This document shows positions 1 through 10,700 of a stretch of 64,000 bases of DNA, in pieces. The position numbers and the translations under genes were made by a program. Position 1 is the first letter of the stretch, and each line of letters opens with the position of its first letter. Source of the stretch: Candidatus Parabeggiatoa sp. nov. 2 (GTDB lineage Bacteria > Pseudomonadota > Gammaproteobacteria > Beggiatoales > Beggiatoaceae); NCBI GenBank assembly GCA_002085445.1, contig NBMI01000017.1, positions 24,630 to 88,629 of the forward strand, read 5' to 3'. The notes below the pieces were generated by a model. It saw only the letters and a list, made by a program, of their open reading frames with translations, searched no databases and had not been told where the DNA came from.

Positions 1-3000
1 GGAAGTGTTCGGACAGATGTTTGAGGGTATCGGAACGGAATAAATCCGTCGCATATTCCCAATCACAAACCAAAATGTCATCGTGTTCTTCGATACTCAA
101 TGTTAAATCGAACTTGGCAATTGTACTCTCTGATTCTACCAAAGAAACCTTTAATTCTGTCAGATCAAGACTTTCAGTGGGCACGTTTTGGAGTACAAAC
201 ATCACTTGGAACAGCGGCGAATGACTCAAATGACGGGCCGGATTCAGTTGTTCAACCAGAACTTCAAACGGAATATCTTGATGCGCGTAAGCTTCCAACG
301 CGGTTTGTCTCACTTGTTTAAGCAATTCACTGACGGTTTGTTCGCCCTGAATCTGTGTTCGTAATACCAGCGTGTTGACGAAAAAACCTATGAGTTCTTC
401 TGTCTGATAATGGGTGCGGTTCGCAATGGGGCAGCCCACCAAAATATCGGGTTGTCCACTGTAACGAGACAACAGAATAGAAAAAGCCGTCAACAACATC
501 ATGTACAACGTCACCTCCTGTTGCTGACTGAGCTGTTTCAACTTGAGCGTCAAGTCAGCCGGTAACGTCGTTTGCCAATGGGCGCCTTGATAACTCATTA
601 CGGCGGGCCTTGGATAATCAACGGGTAATTCCAATAATTCTGGGGAACCGGCTAATTTGTTTTTCCAGTAAGCCTGTTGACGTTCTAAAATGTCACCCGT
701 TAACCAATGTCTTTGCCAAGCAGCGTAATCAGGATATTGAATGGGAAGTGCCGAGGTGTCAGCTTTCTGATTGTGACAATAAGCCGTATATAACGTGCGC
801 CATCCCCGAATCAGAATACCCAATGACCAACCATCACTGATAATATGCTGCATATTAACTAACAACCAATGCGTTTTGGCTGACAGTTTCAGCAATTGTA
901 CGCGCAACAACGGGCCCGTCGTTAAGTTAAACGGGGCCATAGCATGTGCCCTTCTTAGGCGTTCAACTTGGCTAGGTTGCTCGGTGTCAGAGAGTTGACT
1001 TAAATCTATGATTGAAATCGGGTTATAAACGGGTAACACCTGCACAACTGCTTGCCCATCAACTTCTGGGAAACACAAACGTAAGTTTAAGTGGCGTTCA
1101 ATTAGATGAATAAACGTCTGTTGCAAGGCACTGAGATTCAATTCTCCTTGAATTGTTAAGGCCGCCGGCATATTGTAAGTGGCACTTGGGCCTTCCAATT
1201 GGGCTAAGAACCAGAGTCGTTGTTGGGCAAAAGATAACACCTGTGGTTCGCCTTTGCCCAAAGGCGTGATGTTTGGTAATTCAGTCTGGCGTTGTTGTTG
1301 AGCCAGCCATTGCGCTTGTTCTTGAACCGTGGGCCGTTCAAAAACGACTTTCAGTGGCATTTCCAGTTGGAAACGCTCACGAATGCGAGATACGAGTTGG
1401 GTGGCTAACAAAGAATGGCCGCCGGCTTCAAAGAAATGCGTATTGAGATGAGTGACTTCAACACCCAACACTTGGGACCAGAGCAGACACAGAAGCTGTT
1501 CGGTTTCGGTTCGTGGGGCCACAGAGTCTACTTCAACCGCCAATTCAGGTGCCGGCAAGGCCTGACGATCAATCTTACCATTGGGCATTAAAGGCAACTT
1601 ATCAAGCACCGTCAAGTGAGCTGGTATCATATACTCTGGCAAACGGCTTTTTAGCCAAGCACGCAATTCAGTTATCAGTGAACCGTTATCAGCCGTTATC
1701 GGTGAGATTTGTCCACTCGCCTCATTATTCACTTGATCACTGATTACTGATAACTGATCACTGACGATATGATCACTGACTACTGATAACTGATCACTGA
1801 CGATATAGGCCACTAAACGCGGGTTATTCTCCTTATCATAAAGAACAACCACGGCTTCTTTAACGGTTTTGTGTTGAAGCAACGTGGCCTCAATTTCGCC
1901 CAATTCTATGCGGAAACCCCTTAATTTGACTTGATTATCAACTCGGCCCAAGTATTCTATATTGCCATCAGGTAAATAGCGGGCTAAGTCACCGGTTTTA
2001 TAGAGACGTGCGCCCGGTTCTAGCTCAAACAGAGCCGGCATAAAGACTTCGGCCGTTTTTTGTGGATTTTTCAGGTAACCACGCCCAACACCCACACCGC
2101 CAACATACAGTTCCCCCACCACACCAATCGGAACCGGTTGCCACCCGGCATCAAGAATATAAAGGCGCATATTATTGACGGGTTTCCCTATCGGTGTGTT
2201 GCTCACCTCCAAACCCGGCGATTTTTCAATACGGTAATGTGAGACATCATCGGAACACTCGGTCGGCCCATACGCATTTAACAACGGAATGGCCGGGTAA
2301 GCCGCCAGCCACTTTAAGCACAATTGGGGCGGTAATGCTTCTCCAGTCAAAATTAACCAACGTAACTGGGATAAATTAGGACGTGTTTCAGCTCGAAGCG
2401 TGACTTCTTCAAGTATCATTTGTAACAATGAGGGTACAATTTCAAGGACAGTTATCCGTTGTTGCACTACCTGTTTGAGTAACAGTACCGGATCGGCGGC
2501 CGTCTCATCATTGACAATGTGAACACGGCCACCCATCAGTAAAATGGCCAGAAATTGCCAGATTGAAATGTCAAACGTCTGTGACGCATTTTGGGCGACA
2601 ATATCGGTTTTGGTTAAATTGAGATCGGCAATTTTGGCGTACAGATGATTTAACATGCCTTGATGTTCGATCATAACGCCTTTTGGAACGCCCGTAGAAC
2701 CCGACGTATAAATCACATAAGCCAAATGAGAGGGTGAACGAAGTCTCACCGGATTCTCATCAGAATAAGTCGCAATCTGTTCCCATTCGCTATCCAGACA
2801 AACCACGCTTGCCTCTCCAACCGGCAATTTTTCAAGCATAAGACTTTGAGTCAACAATACCGGGACTTGGCTCTCTGTCAGCATAAATTGCAAACGGGAG
2901 GTGATATAATTGGGATCAAGCGGCATATAAGCCCCACCCGCTTTCATAACGCCTAATAAACCAATCAGCATCTCTAAAGATCGTTCCACGCAAATGCCAA

Positions 3001-4720
3001 CGAGCGTTTCTGTAGAAACGCCCAAACGCATCAAATAATGCGCGAGTTGATTCGTTTTTGCATTCAACTCAAGATAAGTCAATTGTTGATCTTCAAAAAC
3101 CACCGCAATCTTTTCTGGCGTTTTCTCAACCTGCGCTTGGAATAAATCCACAATCGTTTTGTCACGGGGATAATCCATTTCAGTCTGATTCCAAGCGATT
3201 AATTGTTGTTGTTCGGCCTCCGTCAACAGCGGTAATTGAGATAGCCGCCCAACGGGATTAGCGATGATTCCTTCTAATAGGGTTTTGAAATGGCCTGCCA
3301 TACGAGTTATCGTGGCTTTTTCAAACAGATCAGTATTGTAATTCCAGAGACCACTGAAAGAACGTTCCTTCTCAAAAATCGTTAAGGTCAAATCAAAATC
3401 GGAACCCCGCTGTTCAAAGGCAAAAGGCTCAAGAATCAATTCTTCTGAATGGGTGGTTTCGGTTGAGTTTTTGGAACTATATAGTTTATCCCAGACAAAA
3501 GCTACTTGAAACACCGGAGAGCGACTCGGCTCTCTTTTCACTTGAAGTCGTTCAACCAACTGCCCAAAAGGATAGTCTTGATAATCCAACGTTTCTAAGA
3601 CGTGATGATGGACACGCTGAAGTAGTTCCTTGAAAGTCGGATTGCCATGAAGTTCGGCTCGCAAGACAACCTGATTGACAAAATAACCAACAATTTCCGT
3701 TAATTCTCGACGGTTGCGGCCCGCCATAGGCGAACCCATCAGAATATCTTCTTGTCCGGTATAACGATATAAAAGCACTTGAAAGACGGCCAGAAAGAAC
3801 ATATAAGGTGTATTGTGGCTTTCTTCACATAATTGTCTAATCTGATCCGCCATCTTACCGGCCATTTTGTTAGTAAGTGAAAACCCATAAGTCGCACCAC
3901 GGTAGGTTTGCACCGGGGGTCTCGGATGATCCGTGGGCAGATTCAGCACCGGCAATTCATCACTAAGTTTGTTCTGCCAGTAATTCCAGAGCTTTTCGCC
4001 AGTAGAGCCGGCAAGCATCGACGTTTCCCAGTGAACGTAGTTTTGATAATGCCATTTCAAAGACGGAAGAGGATTTGGCCTATTTGACTTAAATGCTTGA
4101 TAGAGCAGTTGTAATTCTTTGATAAGGATTTCAAGGGACAACAGATCCGTTGCGATATGGTGTACCGTTAATAACAAAGCTGTCGTGTCATACAAGTGAG
4201 TCACAAGTGACAGTCGCACCACCGGCCCTTGCTCCAGATTAAAAGGACGATCGGCCTCTGTCGCCAGCCACTGATTGAAGTCTTCTTGGCACCACTCACT
4301 CGCGTCGATCACGTTAACTGGCACATCGGGATTGTGATGAACTTGTTGAATCGGGTTACCCTCGTTATTAGTCGTATAAGTCGTTCGCAGAATCGAATGG
4401 CGCTGCATCAAAACCTCAAACGCTTTTCGCAAGGTTTGAATCTCTAAATCTGACCGGCAACGTGCGGCATACATGATGTTGTAAGCAGGACTCTCAGGTG
4501 CCAACTGGTATAAAAACCATAGCGCACGTTGCCCCGATGACAGAGGATAAACCTTGGGTGCTTTCAGCAGCGCGATAATTTCAGATTTGTATTGTGTTAT
4601 CTTGGACAACAAGCTAGGCGTTAAGACACCTTTGGGCGCACGGTAACGCAATCGTTCATCTTCAACGAATAATTCGATCTTCTGAGCCGAGAGTTCTTGC
4701 AAAAAGTTGACTAAATTCAT
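1..4720 (-). CDS. Non-ribosomal peptide synthetase (TubC docking-C-A-PCP-C...), 3' end outside window
   Basis: This NRPS module condenses and activates one amino acid on the acyl/polyketide chain handed over by the upstream PKS. I translated the minus strand; the frame stays open from the ATG at 4720 to the window edge (about 1573 codons). In order I see: a TubC-type N-terminal docking domain (residues 1-50); a condensation domain with HHIATDL near 187, a variant of HHxxxDG; an adenylation domain with TSGSTG near 672, AYGPTE, and NGK; a carrier protein with GGHSL near 1103; and a second condensation domain with QHIISDG near 1292, whose first His is replaced by Gln. No epimerase or thioesterase is visible. 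Aligning by eye to GrsA gives a pocket of roughly D-I-W-E-I-T-A-D-D-K, whose acidic positions suggest a basic or polar substrate (weak inference). The ATG overlaps the PKS stop (ATGA), so the two are probably translationally coupled. An in-frame heptamer expansion lies near residues 972-997. Confidence 0.93.
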   Translation of the reverse strand, partial: MNLVNFLQELSAQKIELFVEDERLRYRAPKGVLTPSLLSKITQYKSEIIALLKAPKVYPLSSGQRALWFLYQLAPESPAYNIMYAARCRSDLEIQTLRKAFEVLMQRHSILRTTYTTNNEGNPIQQVHHNPDVPVNVIDASEWCQEDFNQWLATEADRPFNLEQGPVVRLSLVTHLYDTTALLLTVHHIATDLLSLEILIKELQLLYQAFKSNRPNPLPSLKWHYQNYVHWETSMLAGSTGEKLWNYWQNKLSDELPVLNLPTDHPRPPVQTYRGATYGFSLTNKMAGKMADQIRQLCEESHNTPYMFFLAVFQVLLYRYTGQEDILMGSPMAGRNRRELTEIVGYFVNQVVLRAELHGNPTFKELLQRVHHHVLETLDYQDYPFGQLVERLQVKREPSRSPVFQVAFVWDKLYSSKNSTETTHSEELILEPFAFEQRGSDFDLTLTIFEKERSFSGLWNYNTDLFEKATITRMAGHFKTLLEGIIANPVGRLSQLPLLTEAEQQQLIAWNQTEMDYPRDKTIVDLFQAQVEKTPEKIAVVFEDQQLTYLELNAKTNQLAHYLMRLGVSTETLVGICVERSLEMLIGLLGVMKAGGAYMPLDPNYITSRLQFMLTESQVPVLLTQSLMLEKLPVGEASVVCLDSEWEQIATYSDENPVRLRSPSHLAYVIYTSGSTGVPKGVMIEHQGMLNHLYAKIADLNLTKTDIVAQNASQTFDISIWQFLAILLMGGRVHIVNDETAADPVLLLKQVVQQRITVLEIVPSLLQMILEEVTLRAETRPNLSQLRWLILTGEALPPQLCLKWLAAYPAIPLLNAYGPTECSDDVSHYRIEKSPGLEVSNTPIGKPVNNMRLYILDAGWQPVPIGVVGELYVGGVGVGRGYLKNPQKTAEVFMPALFELEPGARLYKTGDLARYLPDGNIEYLGRVDNQVKLRGFRIELGEIEATLLQHKTVKEAVVVLYDKENNPRLVAYIVSDQLSVVSDHIVSDQLSVISDQVNNEASGQISPITADNGSLITELRAWLKSRLPEYMIPAHLTVLDKLPLMPNGKIDRQALPAPELAVEVDSVAPRTETEQLLCLLWSQVLGVEVTHLNTHFFEAGGHSLLATQLVSRIRERFQLEMPLKVVFERPTVQEQAQWLAQQQRQTELPNITPLGKGEPQVLSFAQQRLWFLAQLEGPSATYNMPAALTIQGELNLSALQQTFIHLIERHLNLRLCFPEVDGQAVVQVLPVYNPISIIDLSQLSDTEQPSQVERLRRAHAMAPFNLTTGPLLRVQLLKLSAKTHWLLVNMQHIISDGWSLGILIRGWRTLYTAYCHNQKADTSALPIQYPDYAAWQRHWLTGDILERQQAYWKNKLAGSPELLELPVDYPRPAVMSYQGAHWQTTLPADLTLKLKQLSQQQEVTLYMMLLTAFSILLSRYSGQPDILVGCPIANRTHYQTEELIGFFVNTLVLRTQIQGEQTVSELLKQVRQTALEAYAHQDIPFEVLVEQLNPARHLSHSPLFQVMFVLQNVPTESLDLTELKVSLVESESTIAKFDLTLSIEEHDDILVCDWEYATDLFRSDTLKHLSEHF
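1727..1803. repeat. Heptamer repeat (ACTGATA type) expanded inside the NRPS adenylation domain
   Basis: A run of ACTGATA/ACTGACG-type heptamers lies in the NRPS reading frame without breaking it. It encodes a 7-residue periodic peptide (SDQLSVV, then SDQLSVI), because three heptamers make 21 bp. It falls between the A8-like segment and the A10 lysine motif, in the hinge to the small C-terminal subdomain. The same heptamers occur in gaps across the window. Confidence 0.85.
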
Positions 4721-7700
4721 AGGATGTCTCCTTCTTCCCATTCGGGATTTTCGGTCTGTTCGATGGAATGATTTGGTGTAGCGGTTGTCGTTTCTAAATC
4801 CAAAACTTGAGTGAGATATTGGGCCAGTGCTTGAATGTTAGGATAATCAAAAGCCACTCTCACGGGTAGGGAAATGCCGAGTTGGGCGGCCAGTTTGTTT
4901 TTCAATTCGACGGCCATTAGGGAGTCCATACCGAGTTCCAAAAAGCTTTTTTCTGGTACGGGCAATTGATGGGGGGTGTCAAATCCACAAATCTTGGCAA
5001 CTTCACCTTGCAAGTGGGCTATTAATAAGGGCAAACGCTCCCCAGCATTTTTCTGAGCTAATTGTTGGACAATTTGCGCCATCGCCGGTTCGGCACTCAA
5101 TCCCAGTGGTTTGGTGGTTTCCGGTAATGGTATTTCAATTTGTTCAAACAGCGGTCGCTGATGCCGTGCGGTGTACAATTCTTTGAAAAGCGACCAATTG
5201 ACTTGTGCGACCACACTTTGGCATTCATCGGTTCCCAGTAAATAAGCTAATGTTTCTATGGCACTATCGGGTGACAATGCGGCCACACCTAGCCGCTTTA
5301 ACAAGGTTTGGGCCTCATCGGTTGTCATGCCACCCCCGGCCCAAGGGCCCCAATTAATCGTTAAGGCCGGTAGCCCAAGTCCACGACGATAGTGCGCTAA
5401 CACATCGAGAAAATGGTTTGCCGCGGCATAATGCGCTTGTCCCTGAGAACCCCAGACTGACGCAATTGACGAAAAACACACGAAAAAGTCCAATGGCAGG
5501 TTTCGGGTGAGTTGGTGCAAATTCCAAGTGCCTTGTACTTTGGGACGCAGCACGGCGTGCATGGTGCTAAGGGCTATCTCTTTGCAAGCTTCCAGTTCTG
5601 ACACACCTGCCGCATGAATAACACCCCGTAAAGGTGGCATGTTATTCGCTGTTGTGTCAAATAGGGTAGCGATTTCTGCTTCATTAGCCACATCGGCGAG
5701 CCCAACGACAACCTCCACACCGCTTTGTCGCAGTTGATTGATAGCTTCTTGGCTCTGCTGGGAAGGCTCGCGGCGTGCTGTGAGTATTAAGTGCTTCGCA
5801 CCTTGCGCCACCATCCACTTTGCTACATGCAATCCCAATGCACCTAAACCGCCCGTAATCAAGTAACTCGCTTCTGTTTGCAATGAGATTGCTGAAGAAG
5901 ACTCTGTCAGGTGGTTAGGTACCAGACGCGAGACATAACGGTGTCCTTCTCGATAGGCAATCTGATCTTCTGAGTCTGAATCCAGAATTTCGTTTACGAG
6001 TACTGTTGCGTCATCCATCATGTTGGATTTGTCATTGTCCATCGGCAATCCCAAATCCACCAGGCCACCCCAAATTTCCGGATGCTCTAGGGCCACCACT
6101 TTACCCAGTCCCCACAGGGGTGCCTGAGCAAGACCACTGATAGGGGTTCTTACCGGCACGGCATTTCGAGTGACTAACCATAATAAAGCAGAATCATAGT
6201 GTTGTTTAACCAAGGCTTGCACTAGCAACAAAACATTGCCACACCCTAAGGTTTGGGCTTGTTCTAAGGTTTGGAGGGTCAAATCATCGGGTAATGCCGC
6301 TTCTAAACTCCACAGATGGACAATGCCTCTTAACGGGGCGGCCTCTTTAGCCGGCGTTTCTTGCAATAATCTTTCAAAATCAGTGGGTTCCGTTGGATTA
6401 ATAGAAAAAATGTCGTCGGTTTTAGCGTAAGTCTCCCCCGCATAAACCAAAAAACAGTGCTGTTCATGCTTTTGTAACTGTTGTGCTAACGCTTGTCCTA
6501 CACCGCCTTGATCTGCAAAAATCAACCAACGGCCGGGTGACGAAGACTGAGGTTCAGTGGAAATATGGGTTGTGCTACGCGGTTTAGATTGCCATATCAA
6601 CTGGTATAACCATTCTTGTATGGTATTGAACCGGACTTGTTGTTGATGTTCCTGAACTAATACTTCCAGCACTGACAATAATTGTTCGCGAGCGACTGAT
6701 AAATGGCTAACCTGTTCTAGGCGTTGTGCCAGTTGCTCTGTTTCACCTTGAACGATAAGTTCAACAATGGAAGTTTGAGTCTCCGGTTTTGGTAATGAAT
6801 CGACATTTTTAGAGGTTTCAAACCAATAACGTTGTCTTTGAAACGGATAAGTTGGTAATGCAATACGACAACACGGATAATCTTGGTAAAAACCCGCCCA
6901 ATCAATAGACACGCCATGCACATATAACTCAGCTAAACTTTGGAGTAGTTGCTGCCAATCGGAGTACCATTGACGCAAGCTCGGTAGCCAAACGCCTACT
7001 TCAGGGGGTAGACACTGGCGGCCCATTCCTAATAAGGTGGGCTGAGGGCCAATTTCTACAAATATATCAATACCCTGTTGATGAAGGGTTTCCATACCGG
7101 CTGCAAATCTGACGGGTGCTTGGGCATGACGACACCAGTATTCGGGCGTGGTTATTTCATCTTTCTCAACCTGTTTTCCGCTCAGATTGGAAATAATGTC
7201 TAGCCTTGGCGATGAATAATTCACCTTGGCAGTGATTTTTTCAAAATCGGCCGATATCGGTGCCATCAAGTGAGAGTGGGCACCGACAGAAACGTTCAAT
7301 GGGTATGTTTTAATGCCGTCCGCTTCTAAACGGGCTTGCACGGCCTGAATCGCTTTGTTTTGCCCGGAAATGACAATATGAGCGGGTTCATTAATGGCCG
7401 CTATTGAAATCGCTTGTGAGTAAGGTTGACAAGCTTTGAGTACGTAGGCTTCGTCAGCCATCACCGTTAACATGGCACCATCAGGCGGTAGGGACTGCAT
7501 TAAACGGGCCCGTTCAACAATCAGTTGCAGTCCTTCTTCTAGGCTAAATACCCCGGCCACACAAGCGGCGACATATTCACCCAAACTATGACCCATGACG
7601 ACGGTGGGTTCAATGCCCCATGATTGCCACAGTTTGGCCAGCGCATATTCAAACGCAAACAGGGCGGGTTGTGTATAAATGGTTTCATGGAGGGAAAAAT

Positions 7701-10700
7701 GTCGGCCGCGGGAGACGATAATCTTCCTTTCTTCCTGAACATCTGACTCTTGATATAAAACCTCCAGCAATGGTTTTGGTAGATAGGCACGTAAAATTTC
7801 ATCACAACGTTCAAGTGTTTGGCGGAAAATTGGTTGCGTCTGATAAAGTTCACGGCCCATACCCACATACTGCGAGCCTTGGCCGGGGAATAAGAAGGCG
7901 ATTTTTGGGGAGAACTGACTGGCTTTACCTTTGGTATAACCGGTCATTTTCCCCATTTCCATTTCTTCAACAGCACTCAATTTATCACGCAATTGTCCGG
8001 TGGACTCAGTAATAATAGCCAGACGATGATCAAAGTGTGAACGTCCAGTATTAACGGTATAACAAATATCGGTTAAACGGACTTCTGGATGAGACTGGAG
8101 ATACGTTTTATAACGTTGTGCCAGTTCCCGTAATGCCGATTCATTTTTGGCTGACAGGGTAAACAGATGTTTGGGACGTTCCATAGAGAAGACTTTTGAG
8201 GTTTCCAAACGCTCTGCAGTCTGGGCCTTTGATGGATTTTCTAACACCATATGCGCGTTAGTGCCACCAAATCCAAATGAACTGATCCCAACAAAGTGTG
8301 GTTGATACGTTTGGCATTCTGTTGGGATGGATAACGGCGTATTCTCTATAGCAATCAGTGGATTCAATTCTTTGAAATGCAGATGAGGGAAAATTTCTCC
8401 CTTAAGTAATGACAGAACCACTTTAATTAAACCGGCAATCCCAGCTGCCGCTTCCAAGTGGCCGAGATTGGTTTTTACCGATCCAATCCAACACGGTTGT
8501 TCGACTGAACGATCTTCTAGCAGAACTTCTTTTAACGCATTGACTTCGATGGGATCACCTAGAGAGGTCGCACTACCATGGGTTTCAACGTAGCTGATTT
8601 GGGCATGTTCTACACTCGCATTTTTTAAGGCTTGACGAATAACCGCCTGTTGTGACAAACCATTGGGCGCAGTCAACCCATTAGTGCGTCCATCTTGATT
8701 GATAGCTGAACCTTTGATAATCGCAAGAATGTTGTCTCCATCCTTTACCGCATCTTGGAGCCGTTTAAGTACGACAATACCACAACCTTCCCCGCGCACA
8801 TAACCGTCCGCACTCGCATCAAACGTTTTACAGTAACCATCAGGTGCTGTCATCTTGGCTTGCGAAAAGGTGATGGTCAAGTCGGGGTTTAAGATAACAT
8901 TGACACCACCGGCGAGTGCTAAATGACATTCCCGTTGACGTAAATGTAAACACGCTTGATGAACGGCGACCAGTGAGGAAGAACAAGCCGTATCTATCGC
9001 TATACTCGGCCCACGTAGATCAAAAAAATAGGATAAACGGTTGGCAGCAATACTCGAAGCGTTACCAGTACCTGAATAAGTGTCAGGGGTAACACGGTAT
9101 TTTGACTGTAAGTGGGCATAATCATCGGTACTGATGCCGATAAACACGCCGGTTTGACTGCCAGCTAATTTATCTGGGGCAATACCGGCATTTTCCAACG
9201 CCTCCCAACTGACTTCCAGCAACAGCCGCTGTTGTGGATCCATCAAGTTAGCTTCACGAGGAGAAATGCCAAAAAATTCTGGATCAAACTCAGCGACTTC
9301 ATCCAAAAATCCTCCCCAGCGTGTGTTCATTTTACCGGGGATGTCGGGATTCGGATCATAAAAGTCATTAATTTCCCAACGGGAGGCAGGCACCTCGGTA
9401 ATTGCATCACGTCCGTCACGCAACAATTGCCAAAACTCAAAAATATCTTGAGCCCCCGGAAAACGGCAACTCATGCCAATAATCGCAATGGGTTCGTTTG
9501 CGGTTTTCGATTCACCAAAGCGCGTGGTTTTGTCATCCGATTGTTGTTTTTGGGCTAAGTACTGAGAAAGCGCTTGAATGTTGGGATAATCATACACTAG
9601 GGTGGGAGACAGAGATCGTCCTAACCAAGTTTCTAATTCGCCTGACAAGCTCACCGCCGTCATAGAATCAAGCCCATAACGGGCCAGTGGTTCTCGAATA
9701 TCTATTTCCGAGGCCGAGATTTTCAAGTGCTTAGAAAGTTGAGTTAATAACCAAGTTTGAATGGCTTCGGCCGTTACTAATTGTTCTTTTAGGATTGTGT
9801 TTTTAGAATTATTGTCATTTATGACTTCTTGGGAAGAAATCTCTTGTTGCCATGTTGCGATTGTTTTAAGTGTCCCTTCTAAAAACTTTAATTGACAGGT
9901 ACGCCGTTGAACTTTACCACTGGACGTTTTTGGCAGTGTTGCCGGTTTCAGTAATAATAGGGTATAAACTTGTAATTCATGTTGTTCTGCAATAGCTTGA
10001 CGAATGGCACTGACGATTTCATCCGTGTTTAAGTTTTTAAGCGCGGTGCGTTCGACTTCTTGTGCAACAAACAGCCTTTCTTCGCCAGCGATTTCTACCG
10101 AAAATGCGGCCCCACTATTGGTTTTCAATGCTGGATGACTTTTTTCTGTCGTTAATTCAATATCTTGAGGATAATGATTGCCACCTCGAATGATAATGAT
10201 ATCTTTAAGACGACCGGTGACAAACAATTCACAGTTTTGCAAAAATCCCAAATCACCAGTGCGTAAAAAGGGCCCTTCGCCGGTATCAGCGAGGTAGGCT
10301 TGGAAAGTTTGTTGAGTTTCTTCGGTTCGATTCCAATACCCCAGCGCCACATTCGGCCCTGACACCCAAATTTCGCCCACTTGTTGCTCGGAACACGGGC
10401 GGAAAGATTCGGGATCAACAATAACAATTTTCTGCTCTAACCATGTTTGACCACAACCCACTATAGATCGTGTACCCTCTTCCTCTAACGTGGTTTCCGC
10501 CATGCCGTAACAGGGATAAAAGGCCTCACGCCGAAAGCCACAGTCAGCAAAGGTCTCGCTAAACCGCTCCAACGTTTGGGCATGGATGGGTTCAGCACCG
10601 TTGAAAGCCACTTCCCAACTTTTCAAGTCCAATTGCGCCCGTTGTTCTTTGGTAATCTTTTGAACACACAAGTCAAACGCAAAATTAGGCCCCCCACTCG

